Numbered from the stretch's first letter, positions 1 to 9,199 are shown. The stretch is DNA of 64,000 bases from Diaphorobacter ruginosibacter (GCF_014395975.1 NZ_CP060714.1:3906001-3970000), one strand, 5' to 3'. A program made the numbers and translations. The notes: generated by a model not told the origin, from the letters alone.

Positions 1-414
1 GTTGCGGATCTCGACGGCCGCATCGCCGAGCACCACCCGCAGGCGCGGGCCATCCTGTGGCAGCTTGAACCACGCGCGGCAGATGCTGATTACCTGGGGA
101 TTGAGCTCGATCGCCGTGGTCCGCGTACGCAGCTTCTTGTGGCAGAACTTGGTGATGGCGCCGGCACCGAGGCCCAGTTGCATCGCATGCCGCTTGCCTA
201 CGCCCGCCGGATCGACGAACAGCAGCCATGCCATCATGCGCTGAACATATTCAAGTTCGATATCGAACGGCTCGTCAACCTTCATCGAGCCCTGTATCCA
301 GGGCGTTCCCAGGTGCAGATAGCGCACGTCGCCATCGTCGGACACGCTGACTTCGGGCAGTTCCGCCGCGTTCTGCAGTTGTTTTTTCTTGCTCAAGGCT
401 TCACACCAATCCAT
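1..414 (-). CDS. Spermidine synthase-like methyltransferase fold protein (C-terminus cut by window edge)
   Basis: Only the first 138 codons are present; the frame is open to the left edge. The start ATG at 414 overlaps the stop of the upstream glycosylase gene by 14 bases, so the two are translationally coupled. The protein begins MDWCEALSKK and carries a nucleotide-binding glycine-rich motif (LGLGAGAITKF) followed by an acidic strand end (AIELNPQVISICR), the motif I/II arrangement of the spermine/spermidine synthase superfamily. The segment VRYLHLGTPWIQGSM before it fits the usual N-terminal beta region of these proteins. It could be a true aminopropyltransferase or one of the many spermidine-synthase-like proteins of unknown substrate; the active-site region needed to decide lies outside the window. 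Confidence 0.75.
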   Translation of the reverse strand, partial: MDWCEALSKKKQLQNAAELPEVSVSDDGDVRYLHLGTPWIQGSMKVDEPFDIELEYVQRMMAWLLFVDPAGVGKRHAMQLGLGAGAITKFCHKKLRTRTTAIELNPQVISICRAWFKLPQDGPRLRVVLGDAAVEIRN

Positions 415-976
415 AGGGAGCCAGCGCTGCGCGCCAGGCATCCAGTTTTTTCTCGAAACTCCACGACGCGTTGGCCGGGCTGGTCGACGGCAATCGCAGG
501 GATGCGATTCTGTCATCCCCAGGTAAACCCAGGCTGGCCCGTACCGCCTTCGCATGCCGGAAGCTCTCCCCTCCATTGTGGGCGATGGCGGCCAGCAGGG
601 GCAGTCGCCGCGCGAGCGCCGCGAAGTCGTTGACCTGCGCGTTGCGGATGTTGGCGTCAAGGCTGCCCTCGCGCTCGCAGGCCTGGTAGACGTCCCAGAT
701 ACCCAGCTGATGATCGATCGCCCACTGGCAGCGCGCCGCGTAGTCCTCCCGCGCAGGCAGGGGATCGTCGGGCCAGAGCGCAGCCAGGATACGCCAGAAA
801 TGATTCTGCGGATGCCCGTAGTACTGGGCCGCGCGCAGCGATGCCACGCCCGGAAAGCTGCCCAGCACGAGCACCTTCGTCCGTGCGCTCACCACCGGCG
901 ACAGGCCGACCAGCGTGGTGCCGCGCCCTTCCATTGCCATGTCCTTTTCCTTGTCGTCTTCGCCCCGCTCAGCCAT
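401..976 (-). CDS. DNA-deoxyinosine (hypoxanthine) glycosylase, uracil-DNA glycosylase superfamily
   Basis: A protein of 191 residues that would excise deaminated purine (hypoxanthine) from DNA as the first step of base excision repair. The sequence shows the family signature VLGSFPGVASL followed by QYYGHPQNHFWRIL, the motif that places the catalytic Asn and binds the base in UDG family 6. Near the C-terminus LPSTSPAN is the second conserved loop. The start at 976 (MAERGEDD) is chosen because its ATG overlaps the TatD stop by 8 bases; a longer frame would run deep into tatD. The next gene overlaps its stop by 14 bases, so tatD, this gene and the methyltransferase look like one operon. Family identity is fairly secure; substrate preference is inferred from the family. 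Confidence 0.85.
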   Translation of the reverse strand: MAERGEDDKEKDMAMEGRGTTLVGLSPVVSARTKVLVLGSFPGVASLRAAQYYGHPQNHFWRILAALWPDDPLPAREDYAARCQWAIDHQLGIWDVYQACEREGSLDANIRNAQVNDFAALARRLPLLAAIAHNGGESFRHAKAVRASLGLPGDDRIASLRLPSTSPANASWSFEKKLDAWRAALAPYGLV

Positions 977-1853
977 GCGCCGCACCCTCCCCCTCCAGCA
1001 GCGCGGCCAGGCGCGGCAAGGCCCTGGCTGCGTTGGCACTGCTGGCGCGCGCCAGATCGTCTGCGGCCATGCCGCGCAGCCGTGCCAGCTCGGCGCCGAT
1101 GCGCGGCAGTTCGGCCGGGGTGTTGCGCGCCTGCGGCACGCCGGCTTCGCGCTGCTCGGCGGTCACGTACAGCCAATGCGGCGGAATGTCGGGTGAATCG
1201 GTCTCCACCACCAGGGCCTCCAGCGGCAGTTCCTCCGCGAGCCTGCGCAATTGCAGCGCCCGCTCAAAGGTAAGCGCACCGCCGAACCCCAGCTTGAAAC
1301 CCATGTCGATGAAGGCCCGAGCCTGCTGCAGGCTGCCGTTGAACGCATGCGCGATACCGCCCTGCACAGGCACCTCGTGCAGATGCTTGAGCAGCCGGTC
1401 GGCGGATCGCCGTACATGCAGGATCACGGGCAGGTCGAAGCGCCTGGCCAGTTGCAGCTGGTCACGGTAGATCTGTTCCTGCCGGGCGGGATCGAGCCCC
1501 TTCACGAAATAGTCGAGGCCGATCTCCCCTATCGCCACCAGTCGCTCGTCGCGCTCCGATGCGGCCTGCTCGAGCGCCGCGGACAGCGCTGCGAGATCGC
1601 CCTCCTGCACACGCGGGGTGTAGAGCGGATGGATGCCCAGGCCATAGCTGTCGCCCCAGCGATGGGCCATCTCGCGGCAGGCAGCCCAGTTGCCGCGCTC
1701 CACGGCGGGAATCACGCAGTGTCCGACGCCTGCGCTGCGCGAGGCGGCGCGCATGCGATCGGCATAGTCCTGGCCGCCATGGGCCACGAATTCATCGAGA
1801 TGGCAGTGGGTGTCTATCCACGAAGCGCCGGAAGCGGTACTTGCAACTTGCAT
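969..1853 (-). CDS. tatD: TatD family metal-dependent hydrolase (DNase)
   Basis: A 294-residue TIM-barrel metallohydrolase. TatD-type enzymes are cytoplasmic 3'-5' exonucleases/DNases linked to DNA damage tolerance. All expected metal-ligand motifs are visible: WIDTHCHLDEF (HxH) at residues 12-22, GEIGLDYF, LHVRRSADRLL, and VVETDSPDIPPHWL near the C-terminus. It is the first gene of a three-gene minus-strand run and overlaps the glycosylase by 8 bases. No strong ribosome-binding site precedes 1853. The start is retained because the HxH motif needs nearly the full N-terminus. The paralogous family also includes YcfH and YjjV, so the exact orthologue group is not certain. Confidence 0.9.
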   Translation of the reverse strand: MQVASTASGASWIDTHCHLDEFVAHGGQDYADRMRAASRSAGVGHCVIPAVERGNWAACREMAHRWGDSYGLGIHPLYTPRVQEGDLAALSAALEQAASERDERLVAIGEIGLDYFVKGLDPARQEQIYRDQLQLARRFDLPVILHVRRSADRLLKHLHEVPVQGGIAHAFNGSLQQARAFIDMGFKLGFGGALTFERALQLRRLAEELPLEALVVETDSPDIPPHWLYVTAEQREAGVPQARNTPAELPRIGAELARLRGMAADDLARASSANAARALPRLAALLEGEGAAHG

Positions 1854-2099
1854 GCAGCCATGATGCCCCAGTTCCGGCCCGGGAAAAACCCACGAACGAG
1901 ATTCGGTGGATGTGTCGGGCAGTCGCCCGCTGTTGTGACCGCATGCAACTGCATGCGCACGCCTGTAAGACGAAAGCCCGTTGTGCGTGCGTCCGCCCTC
2001 ATTCCGTGCTACTGTGACCTCGGTCCTTCAACAGATTTTCCGAAGAGGCATGTTGCAGCGCAATATCTGCGCGGGCCCTGCCTTCGGCGAAGGTGTCCC

Positions 2100-3017
2100 A
2101 TGCCACGGATCGCACGTTACAGCAGTTCTCGCCGCGACCCTGTCCCCGCCCTCGCCGAGGACATGGCATCTCCCGTTCCCGCCGCACCGGACGCGGCAGA
2201 GCAGGACACCCCTCCAACCCACCCGCCACGGCGCATGCACCCCGCCTGGGTGGCGTTGATACTGGTGCTGGCAATGAACACGGGCATGCTCGGCTACTGG
2301 CTTGTCGAACTGCGGCAACCTCCCCCGCAGCAGCTCACGCAGAAGGACATCGACGAAGCCGTCCTGCATACGCTGCAGACCCACACCCTGCCCTCGCAGC
2401 AGGCCCGCGCGGCCGCAAAGATCGCGCCCTCGGTGGTGCATGTCACCAGCTATGTGCGCACGCGGCGCGGCACAGAGATCGAACGGGGCGAAGGCACCGG
2501 CGTGGTGGTGGTCGGCAAGGGGGTGATCCTGACCAATCTGCATGTGGTCCAGGGCTCGCGGCGCATCGAGGTGCAGTTCGCGGACGGAACCATCTCCGAC
2601 GCCAGCGTGGTCAACATGCAGCCCGAGAACGATCTCGCGGTGCTGCAGGCCGGCAGGGTGCCCAAGGATCTCCGGCCGGCGGCCATGCGGACCACCGAAG
2701 GGCTGCAGGCGGGCGACCAGGTGATTGCGGTCGGCTTTCCCTTCGGGATCGGCCCCTCGGTTTCTTCGGGTGTGATCTCTGGGCTCAAGCGCGAATTCCA
2801 GTCGCCCGAGGGCCGGCAGGTGCTCCGCAACCTGATCCAGTTCGATGCCGCCGCCAATCCCGGCAATTCGGGCGGGCCCCTCGTCACGATGGACGGCGAG
2901 GTCGTGGGCATCGTCACTGCCATCCTCAATCCCACCGCCGCGCGCACGTCGCTCGGCATCGGCTTTGCCGTGCCCATCGAGAACGCCGCCAAGGCCGTGG
3001 GATCACCACCTTTCTGA
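2100..3017 (+). CDS. Membrane-anchored trypsin-like serine protease (HtrA/DegP type without PDZ domain)
   Basis: A 305-residue S1C-type protease. A single membrane segment near residues 49-68 (WVALILVLAMNTGMLGYWLV) anchors a periplasmic catalytic domain. The triad is complete: His148 in LTNLHVV, Asp178 in ENDLAVL and Ser257 in NPGNSGGPL. The protein stops about 48 residues after the serine, so it has no PDZ domain, unlike DegP/DegS. The start at 2100 has GAAGG six bases upstream; an internal ATG at 2163 with GAGG is an alternative. It ends 25 bases before the MoxR gene, suggesting co-transcription. Its role is probably regulated cleavage of envelope proteins; the substrate is unknown. Confidence 0.85.
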   Translation: MPRIARYSSSRRDPVPALAEDMASPVPAAPDAAEQDTPPTHPPRRMHPAWVALILVLAMNTGMLGYWLVELRQPPPQQLTQKDIDEAVLHTLQTHTLPSQQARAAAKIAPSVVHVTSYVRTRRGTEIERGEGTGVVVVGKGVILTNLHVVQGSRRIEVQFADGTISDASVVNMQPENDLAVLQAGRVPKDLRPAAMRTTEGLQAGDQVIAVGFPFGIGPSVSSGVISGLKREFQSPEGRQVLRNLIQFDAAANPGNSGGPLVTMDGEVVGIVTAILNPTAARTSLGIGFAVPIENAAKAVGSPPF

Positions 3018-3042
3018 CACGGAGCCAGGCCAGGAGAACCCC

Positions 3043-4047
3043 ATGGAGAACACGCCACCCACCGCCGTTCTGATGGAACGGATCCTCTACGAGATCAAGC
3101 GCGTGGTCGTGGGGCAGGACCATTTCCTCGAACGCGTGATGGTGGCCATGCTGGCAGGTGGCCACCTGCTGGTGGAGGGCGTCCCGGGTCTTGCCAAGAC
3201 ACTGACGGTGAAGACCCTGGCGAACACCATCGCCGGGCAGTTCCGGCGCATCCAGTTCACCCCCGACCTGGTGCCCGCCGACCTCGTGGGCACGCGCATG
3301 TACAACCAGCGCACGGGCGAATTCAGCACCACGCTCGGCCCGGTCTTCACCCATCTCCTGCTGGCCGACGAGATCAACCGCGCACCCGCCAAGGTGCAGA
3401 GCGCCCTGCTCGAAGTGATGCAGGAGCGCCAGGTGACGATCGCCGGCGAATCCCATCGGGTGCCGCACCCGTTCCTGGTGATGGCGACACAGAATCCGAT
3501 CGAGACCGAAGGCACCTACCAGCTTCCCGAGGCGCAGGTGGACCGCTTCATGATGAAGGTGGTGATCGGCTACCCCAGCGAGGAGGAGGAGTTCGTGATC
3601 GCCGAGCGTGCCCTGGCGCCCGCCGTGCAGGTGCAGGCCGTGGCGGACACCGCACAGCTCGCCGAGTTGCAGCGCGCGGCGCGCGAGGTCTATGTCGATC
3701 CTTCGCTGCTGCAATATGCCGTCCGCGTGGTTGCGGCCACGCGCAACCCCGGGGTCTACGGCCTCAAGGATCTTGCAGGCTCCGTGGCCTGCGGCGCCAG
3801 TCCCCGCGCCACCATCGCGCTGGCCGAGGGAGCGCAAGCGCTCGCGCTGATGCGCGGGCGCAGCTATGTGCTGCTGGAGGACCTGAAGGAGCTTGCGCAC
3901 GACGTCCTGCGCCACCGCATCACACTGTCGTATGAGGCCCTGGCCGATGAGCAGCAGGTGGATGCGTTGATCGATCAGATCCTGTTGCGGCTGCCGGCCC
4001 CTGCGCGCGTGCAGGACCCCGCCGGCAAGGAGGCGCGCCGTGCCTGA
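3043..4047 (+). CDS. MoxR family AAA+ ATPase
   Basis: A 334-residue ATPase of the MoxR class, which acts as a chaperone for assembling or activating protein complexes, usually with VWA-domain partners. The Walker A motif GVPGLAKT is at residues 46-53, Walker B is LLLADEINRAP near 107-117, and the sensor region is MATQNPIETEGTYQLPEAQ. GGAG stands eight bases before the ATG at 3043. The following DUF58 gene starts inside its last codons (8-base overlap) and a VWA gene comes next, the classical moxR-DUF58-VWA order. The client is unknown; placement after a membrane protease hints at an envelope role. Confidence 0.93.
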   Translation: MENTPPTAVLMERILYEIKRVVVGQDHFLERVMVAMLAGGHLLVEGVPGLAKTLTVKTLANTIAGQFRRIQFTPDLVPADLVGTRMYNQRTGEFSTTLGPVFTHLLLADEINRAPAKVQSALLEVMQERQVTIAGESHRVPHPFLVMATQNPIETEGTYQLPEAQVDRFMMKVVIGYPSEEEEFVIAERALAPAVQVQAVADTAQLAELQRAAREVYVDPSLLQYAVRVVAATRNPGVYGLKDLAGSVACGASPRATIALAEGAQALALMRGRSYVLLEDLKELAHDVLRHRITLSYEALADEQQVDALIDQILLRLPAPARVQDPAGKEARRA

Positions 4048-5080
4048 CGCCACCACGTACCCGAGCACGCATCCACCCTCGGCGGAGCGGCTTCTGCACC
4101 AGCTCGAATGGCGCGTGCTGCGCAGGCTCGACGGCCTGCTCCACGGCGACTATCGCACGCTGCTGCGCGGCACGGGAATCGACCTGACGGACCTGCGCGA
4201 GTACCAGCCGCACGATGACGTGCGCCACATCGACTGGAACGTCACTGCTCGGCTGGCTACGCCCCATGTGCGCGTCTTCACCGAAGACCGCGAGATGACG
4301 GCATGGTTCGCGCTCGACCTGAGCCCGTCGGTGGACTTCGGCCCCCCGGGTCGCAGCAAGCGCGACCAGCTCGTTGCGTTTGTCGGCACGCTGTCGCGGC
4401 TGCTCACGCGGCGCGGCAACCGGGTCGGCGCGATCCTCCACGAAGGCCATCCTGAAAGCGGTCCGGAACGTGGTCCACGCCAGCGGATCATTCCGGCACG
4501 CGGCAGCCGCGCGCATGTGCTGCAGCTGCTTCACGCACTCCGGTCCCCGGGCTCCCCTGGCGGCACGCGTGACCGCCAGCCCACCGGCACCACGCAGCTG
4601 CATCATCTGGTGCAGGCCACGCAGGGCGTGCTGCGCCGGCGCAGCGCCGTCTTCCTGATCTCGGATTTCATGAGCGATCCCGGCTGGGAACGCCCCCTTG
4701 CCCTGCTCGCGCAGCGCCACGATGTGGCGGCCGTGCGATTGCTCGATCCGCTGGAGCTCTCGCTGCCCGACGTGGGGCTGGTCTGGATGCGCGACCCCGA
4801 GACCGGCGAGCGCCTGCACGTGGACACGCGCAACGCGGGCTTTCGCCGCAGGTATGCCCGCCTTGCCGCAGAGCGCGAGGAGCAACTGCGCGCCCATCTC
4901 GCGCGGGCGGGCGTCGACACGCTGGAACTGTCGACCGACGACGACCTGCTCGAAGCCCTGCTGCGCTTCATGGCGCTTCGCGGCCTGCGCTGGCGCCACC
5001 AGCCGCACGGAGCCCCGCAGGTGACCGAACCCTCCTCCTTCTCTTCAGCAAGACTGCCAAGCCAGGCAAGCTTGCAATAG
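4040..5080 (+). CDS. DUF58 domain protein (VWA-like partner of MoxR)
   Basis: A 346-residue protein with the DUF58 core: the DLREYQPHDDVRHIDWNVTAR block at residues 48-68, followed by a VWA-like fold with the metal-site motif DLSPSVDFG near 94-102. It has no membrane segment and should be cytoplasmic. Translation starts at GTG 4040 with AAGGAGG just upstream, overlapping the MoxR gene by 8 bases. DUF58 proteins accompany MoxR ATPases in many bacteria and are thought to bridge the ATPase to its client. The C-terminal serine-rich tail (SSFSSARLPSQ) is not conserved-looking. Confidence 0.9.
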   Translation: MPDATTYPSTHPPSAERLLHQLEWRVLRRLDGLLHGDYRTLLRGTGIDLTDLREYQPHDDVRHIDWNVTARLATPHVRVFTEDREMTAWFALDLSPSVDFGPPGRSKRDQLVAFVGTLSRLLTRRGNRVGAILHEGHPESGPERGPRQRIIPARGSRAHVLQLLHALRSPGSPGGTRDRQPTGTTQLHHLVQATQGVLRRRSAVFLISDFMSDPGWERPLALLAQRHDVAAVRLLDPLELSLPDVGLVWMRDPETGERLHVDTRNAGFRRRYARLAAEREEQLRAHLARAGVDTLELSTDDDLLEALLRFMALRGLRWRHQPHGAPQVTEPSSFSSARLPSQASLQ

Positions 5081-5103
5081 TTGCCATAAGCACTGGATCC
5101 ACC

Positions 5104-6156
5104 ATGGCATTCCTCTGGCCCTCGCTGCTCTGGAGCCTGCTGCTGCTACCGCTGCTTGCGCTGCTGTACTGGCTGGGCATGCGCCGCAGGCGCAGCACGG
5201 CCATTCAGTACCCCGCGCTGGCGCTGGCCCGCCAGGCCATGGGAACCGGGCTGCGCCTGCGCCGCCATGTCCCGCCCCTTCTCCTTCTGCTGGGCATCGC
5301 GGCGCTGCTGCTGGCGGCCGCCCGGCCGGTGGCCGTGGTGCGGCTGCCCGCGCAGCAACAGACCATCGTGCTGGCCATCGATGTCTCCGGCAGCATGCGC
5401 GCGAACGACGTCGAGCCCACGCGCCTCGCAGCCGCGCAGAATGCGGCCAAGGCATTCATTGCCGCACTGCCGCGCAGCGTGCGCGTGGCCGTCGTGGCAT
5501 TCGCGGGAACGGCCCAGATCGCCCAGTTGCCGACCGTGAACCACGAGGACCTGAATGCGGCCATCGACTCGTTCCAGCTGCAGCGCGGCACGGCCACGGG
5601 CAACGGCATTCTGATGTCCCTCGCTGCGATCTTTCCGGGCAGCGGCATCGACCTGGTCGCACTCTCGGGACGAGACGGCCTGCATGCGCGCAGCGTGGAG
5701 GACGTGATGCTCATGGAATCGACAGGCCAGCAGGTGACGCGATCCGCAGTACCCCCGGGCTCGTTCAATACCGCGGCCATCGTCATGCTCTCGGACGGCC
5801 AGCGCAACGCGGGAGTCGATCCGCTGATGGCCGCGCAATGGGCGGCGGACCGTGGCGTGCGCGTGTACACGGTCGGCGTGGGAACGCCGGAGGGCACGGT
5901 CATCGAGTTCGAGGGCTGGTCGATGCGCGTGAAGCTCGACGAAGAGACGCTGCAGACGGTGGCCAAGATGACCAACGCCCAGTACTTTCACGCGGCCACG
6001 GCCCAGGACCTGCTGAAGGTCTATGAAACGCTTCAGTCCCGCCTGAGCATGGAGAAGCGCGAGACCGAGATCTCCGCGCTCTTCGCCCTGGCCGGTGCCG
6101 CGCTCGTCATCCTCGCGGCGGCCCTGTCCATGTGGTGGTACGGCCGGCTGATGTAG
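5104..6156 (+). CDS. BatA-like VWA domain membrane protein
   Basis: A 350-residue protein with two N-terminal membrane helices (residues about 3-24 and 57-78), a VWA domain with an intact MIDAS motif (AIDVSGSMRAND, about residues 95-106), and a C-terminal helix (LAGAALVILAAALSMWWYG). This layout matches the BatA/BatB proteins encoded after moxR-DUF58 pairs. The insert at residues 180-220 (AIFPGSGIDLVALSGRDG to QQVTRSAVPPGS) is typical of the beta-proteobacterial form. It starts 23 bases after DUF58 and finishes the operon; no BatB, BatD or TPR gene follows, so the set is a reduced one. Confidence 0.88.
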   Translation: MAFLWPSLLWSLLLLPLLALLYWLGMRRRRSTAIQYPALALARQAMGTGLRLRRHVPPLLLLLGIAALLLAAARPVAVVRLPAQQQTIVLAIDVSGSMRANDVEPTRLAAAQNAAKAFIAALPRSVRVAVVAFAGTAQIAQLPTVNHEDLNAAIDSFQLQRGTATGNGILMSLAAIFPGSGIDLVALSGRDGLHARSVEDVMLMESTGQQVTRSAVPPGSFNTAAIVMLSDGQRNAGVDPLMAAQWAADRGVRVYTVGVGTPEGTVIEFEGWSMRVKLDEETLQTVAKMTNAQYFHAATAQDLLKVYETLQSRLSMEKRETEISALFALAGAALVILAAALSMWWYGRLM

Positions 6157-6188
6157 CGCCGCCGCTGTTGCCTGTCGCCAGCAGGCTC

Positions 6189-6881
6189 TTAAAGATGGCC
6201 GGCCGTCAGGCGCAGCACGCGGTCGCAGCGCGCGGCCAGGGTTTCGTCGTGCGTCACCATCACGAACGCGGTGCCGCGGTCGCGCGCCAGCTGCAGCATC
6301 AGGCCGAACACGCTGTCGGCGGTCTGCCTGTCCAGGTTGCCGGTGGGCTCGTCGGCCAGCACGCACGCCGGAGTGGTGACCAGCGCGCGCGCAATCGCCA
6401 CGCGCTGGCGCTCGCCGCCCGAGAGTTCGGCCGGGCGGTGCTGCAGACGCTGCGCCAGCCCCACGGACGTGAGCATGGCGTCAGCCCGCAGCAGGCATTC
6501 ACGCTTGTCGAGACGGCGGATGCGCAGCGGCATGGCGACGTTGTCGCGCGCGCTGAACTCGGGCAGCAGGTGGTGGAACTGGTAGATGAAGCCCAGGTGC
6601 TCGTTGCGCAACTGCCCCTGCTGCTGCGCCGAGAGCCTGCCGAGGTCCTTGCCCTTGAGCTCCACCTTGCCCGTGGTGGGCGCGTCCAGCCCCCCCAGCA
6701 GGTGCAGCAGCGTGCTCTTGCCCGAGCCCGATGCGCCGACGATGGCAAGCGTCTCGCCGGCATAGACGTCGAGATCGACGCCGTGCAGCACGGTCACGTC
6801 GAGGCGCCCCTCTTCGAATCGCTTGGTCAGGCCCCGTGCACGCAGCACCACCTGCTTGTTGTTGCTGTTCACGTCACTCAT
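6189..6881 (-). CDS. lolD: Lipoprotein-releasing ABC transporter ATP-binding protein LolD
   Basis: A 230-residue ABC ATPase. Walker A GASGSGKST, the ABC signature LSGGERQRVAIARAL, Walker B ACVLADEPTGNLD and the switch histidine in MVTHDETLA are all present. The LolD-specific segment NEHLGFIYQFHHLLPEFSA agrees with the Lol group, which powers release of outer-membrane lipoproteins from the inner membrane to LolA. Its start overlaps the permease gene by 8 bases, so the two form an operon. A general MacB-like ATPase is the main alternative, but the partner permease supports Lol. Confidence 0.93.
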   Translation of the reverse strand: MSDVNSNNKQVVLRARGLTKRFEEGRLDVTVLHGVDLDVYAGETLAIVGASGSGKSTLLHLLGGLDAPTTGKVELKGKDLGRLSAQQQGQLRNEHLGFIYQFHHLLPEFSARDNVAMPLRIRRLDKRECLLRADAMLTSVGLAQRLQHRPAELSGGERQRVAIARALVTTPACVLADEPTGNLDRQTADSVFGLMLQLARDRGTAFVMVTHDETLAARCDRVLRLTAGHL

Positions 6882-8127
6882 AGCGCAGCGCCTCGGCCGG
6901 GTTCACACGGCTGGCGCGCCAGCTCGGATACAGGGTGGCCGCGAAGGCCAGGATCAGGGAGATCACGACGATCGGCGTGATGTCGCTGCTTTGCGGGTCG
7001 CTCGGCATCTTGCTGATCAGGTAGATGTCCTTGGGCAGGAAGGTGGTGTGCAGCAGCTGCTCGATGGCCGGCACGATCACGTCGATGTTGAACGCGATCA
7101 GCAGGCCCAGCAGCAGCCCGGCGAACGTGCCGATCACGCCCACCATCGCCCCCTGCACCACGAAGATGCCCATGATGCTGCGCGGGCTGGCGCCCAGCGT
7201 GCGCAGGATCGCGATGTCCGCGCGCTTGTCGGTCACCGTCATCACCAGCGTGGACACCAGGTTGAAGGCGGCCACCGCGACGATCAGCGTGAGAATGATG
7301 AACATCATCCGCTTCTCCATCTGCACGGCGGCGAACCAGGTCTTGTTCTGCTGCGTCCAGTCGCGGATCAGCAGGTTGCCCGACAGCGAGTGCGCGAGCT
7401 GCAGCGCCACCTCCGGCGCCTGGTGCAGGTCCTTGATCTTCAGGCGGATGCCGGTCGGGCCTTCGAGGCGGAAGATCCGCTCGGCGTCCGCGTGGTGCAT
7501 GAACACCAGCGCGGAGTCGTATTCGTAGTGGCCCGAATTGAACATGCCGACCACCTTCATCTGCTTGATGCGGGGCACTATGCCCGCCGGAGTGACCTGG
7601 CCCGACGGCGCGATCAGCGTGACGAGGTCACCGGGAAACACCCCCATGGTGCGCGCCAGCTCGCTGCCCAGGATCACATTGAACTCGCCTGGCACCAGGG
7701 CGCTCAGCCCCTTGACCTGATCGCCTGCCAGGTCGGTGACCTCGCCCTCGAGAGCCGGGTCGATGCCGCGCACGAGCGCACCCTTGACCTCGTCCCCGCG
7801 CCCGAGCAGCGCCTGCGCCGACACGAAGGGCGCCGCGCCGATCACGTTGGGATTGGCGCGCGCCTCGCGCAGCGTGAGCGGCATGTCGGGCAGCGCCGCG
7901 CCCTGCGGCGCGAAGATCTCGATGTGCGAGACCACGCTCAGCATGCGGTCGCGCACTTCCTTCTGGAAGCCGTTCATCACGCTCAGCACGATGATGAGTG
8001 CGGCCACGCCCAGTGCAATGCCCAGCATCGACACGCCCGAGATGAAATTGATGAAGCCATTGCGGCGCGTGGCCCGGCCAGCCCGGGTGTAACGCCAGCC
8101 CACGGCCAGTTCGTATGGAATTTGCAT
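6874..8127 (-). CDS. lolC: Lipoprotein-releasing ABC transporter permease LolC/LolE family
   Basis: A 417-residue inner-membrane permease. It begins MQIPYELAVGWRYTR, the conserved Lol permease start, with a first membrane helix at residues about 24-48 (FINFISGVSMLGIALGVAALIIVLS), a large periplasmic domain with a hook-like region around residues 150-260, and three C-terminal helices. Only one permease gene is present, so the complex may be homodimeric, or the second subunit may be elsewhere; LolC and LolE cannot be told apart from sequence alone. It is the first gene of the lol operon, and its upstream gap (8128-8224) separates it from a divergent plus-strand gene. Confidence 0.9.
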   Translation of the reverse strand: MQIPYELAVGWRYTRAGRATRRNGFINFISGVSMLGIALGVAALIIVLSVMNGFQKEVRDRMLSVVSHIEIFAPQGAALPDMPLTLREARANPNVIGAAPFVSAQALLGRGDEVKGALVRGIDPALEGEVTDLAGDQVKGLSALVPGEFNVILGSELARTMGVFPGDLVTLIAPSGQVTPAGIVPRIKQMKVVGMFNSGHYEYDSALVFMHHADAERIFRLEGPTGIRLKIKDLHQAPEVALQLAHSLSGNLLIRDWTQQNKTWFAAVQMEKRMMFIILTLIVAVAAFNLVSTLVMTVTDKRADIAILRTLGASPRSIMGIFVVQGAMVGVIGTFAGLLLGLLIAFNIDVIVPAIEQLLHTTFLPKDIYLISKMPSDPQSSDITPIVVISLILAFAATLYPSWRASRVNPAEALRYE

Positions 8128-8224
8128 GGTGTTGAAATCATGACGCGAGCCGATAAATTGTGAGCAATTGCCTCAATCTGGCCCGCTTCTGCGTATGGAT
8201 TGTGGCATCCCGGACAATAGACCC

Positions 8225-9199
8225 ATGTCGGACGCCCCCCATTTACTCATTCCCTTCGCCGGCAGCCCCTCCGAGGGCTGCCAGCAGGTGCTGCGCGAGC
8301 TGTCCCTGCCGCACCTTGATCGCCTGCTCTCCCGCATGTCCCTCGCCAGTACCGACACCGGCGAGGAGACCGACTTCACCCCGCCCCACGAACGCGCGCT
8401 TGCCACGGCGCTGGGCCTGCCGGTCTCGCATGGCGGCATCACCCCCTGGGCCGCCTGGCGGCTCGTCGAGGTGGGAGCCCGGGGCTCGGACGCCACCGCG
8501 TGGGCCTACATCACGCCCTGCCAATGGCATGTGAGCACCGACCACGTGACCATGGTCGATCCTTCCCTGCTGCGCCTGACGGCCGACTCCTCGCATGAGT
8601 TCCTGTCGATCCTGGCACCCTGGTTTGCCGAGGATGGCATCGAGCTCTACATGGACGAGAACGATCCGGCCCGCTGGATCGCGCGCGGCGACGTCTTCGA
8701 AGGCGTTGCCACGGCCTCGCTCGATCGCGTCGTGCAACGCGACGTGCGCGCCTGGATGCCGCTGGCCGAGAATGCCGAGCACACGCGCCGCATCCACCGC
8801 CTGCAGACCGAGATGCAGATGCTGCTGTACACGCACCCCATCAACGATGCACGCGCCGAGGCGAACCTGCCGCCCGTCAACACCTTCTGGCTGCATGGCG
8901 CGGGCCGCCTGCCCTCGCCCCCACCGCTGCCCGGCGTGAAGCCGCAAGTCCCCACCACGCTGCGCGATGCCGCGCTGCGCGAGGACTGGCGCGGCTGGGC
9001 CGACGCCTGGCGCGCCCTGGACGCCGGTGCCGTCGCCGATCTCGAGAAACACGTGGCAGCCGGCGGCAAGGCGACGCTCACGCTCTGTGGCGAGCACAAC
9101 GCCCAGCAATGGCAGAGCGTGCCTGCCGGCTTCGGCCAACGTCTCAAGCGCCTCTTCAGCAGGGCGCCACGCCTGCAGGACCTCCAGAAGCAACTATGA
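8225..9199 (+). CDS. Conserved protein resembling cofactor-independent phosphoglycerate mutase, upstream of recJ
   Basis: A 324-residue protein starting MSDAPHLLIPFAGS. It has a bipartite look: an N-terminal part with PCQWHVSTDHVTMVDP, and a C-terminal part containing NTFWLHGAGRLP, a segment resembling the one in beta-proteobacterial proteins annotated as phosphoglycerate mutases. I do not see the metal-binding DGxG motif of true iPGM enzymes, so catalytic activity is doubtful. Its stop codon overlaps the recJ start (ATGA at 9196-9199), which indicates translational coupling with DNA repair. Family assignment is from recollection of this neighbourhood and moderate; the function is unknown. 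Confidence 0.6.
   Translation: MSDAPHLLIPFAGSPSEGCQQVLRELSLPHLDRLLSRMSLASTDTGEETDFTPPHERALATALGLPVSHGGITPWAAWRLVEVGARGSDATAWAYITPCQWHVSTDHVTMVDPSLLRLTADSSHEFLSILAPWFAEDGIELYMDENDPARWIARGDVFEGVATASLDRVVQRDVRAWMPLAENAEHTRRIHRLQTEMQMLLYTHPINDARAEANLPPVNTFWLHGAGRLPSPPPLPGVKPQVPTTLRDAALREDWRGWADAWRALDAGAVADLEKHVAAGGKATLTLCGEHNAQQWQSVPAGFGQRLKRLFSRAPRLQDLQKQL

Noticed and set aside
1251..2099. A long upstream extension of the serine protease
   Set aside because: It overlaps tatD, and the family start with its membrane anchor is at 2100 with a good ribosome-binding site.
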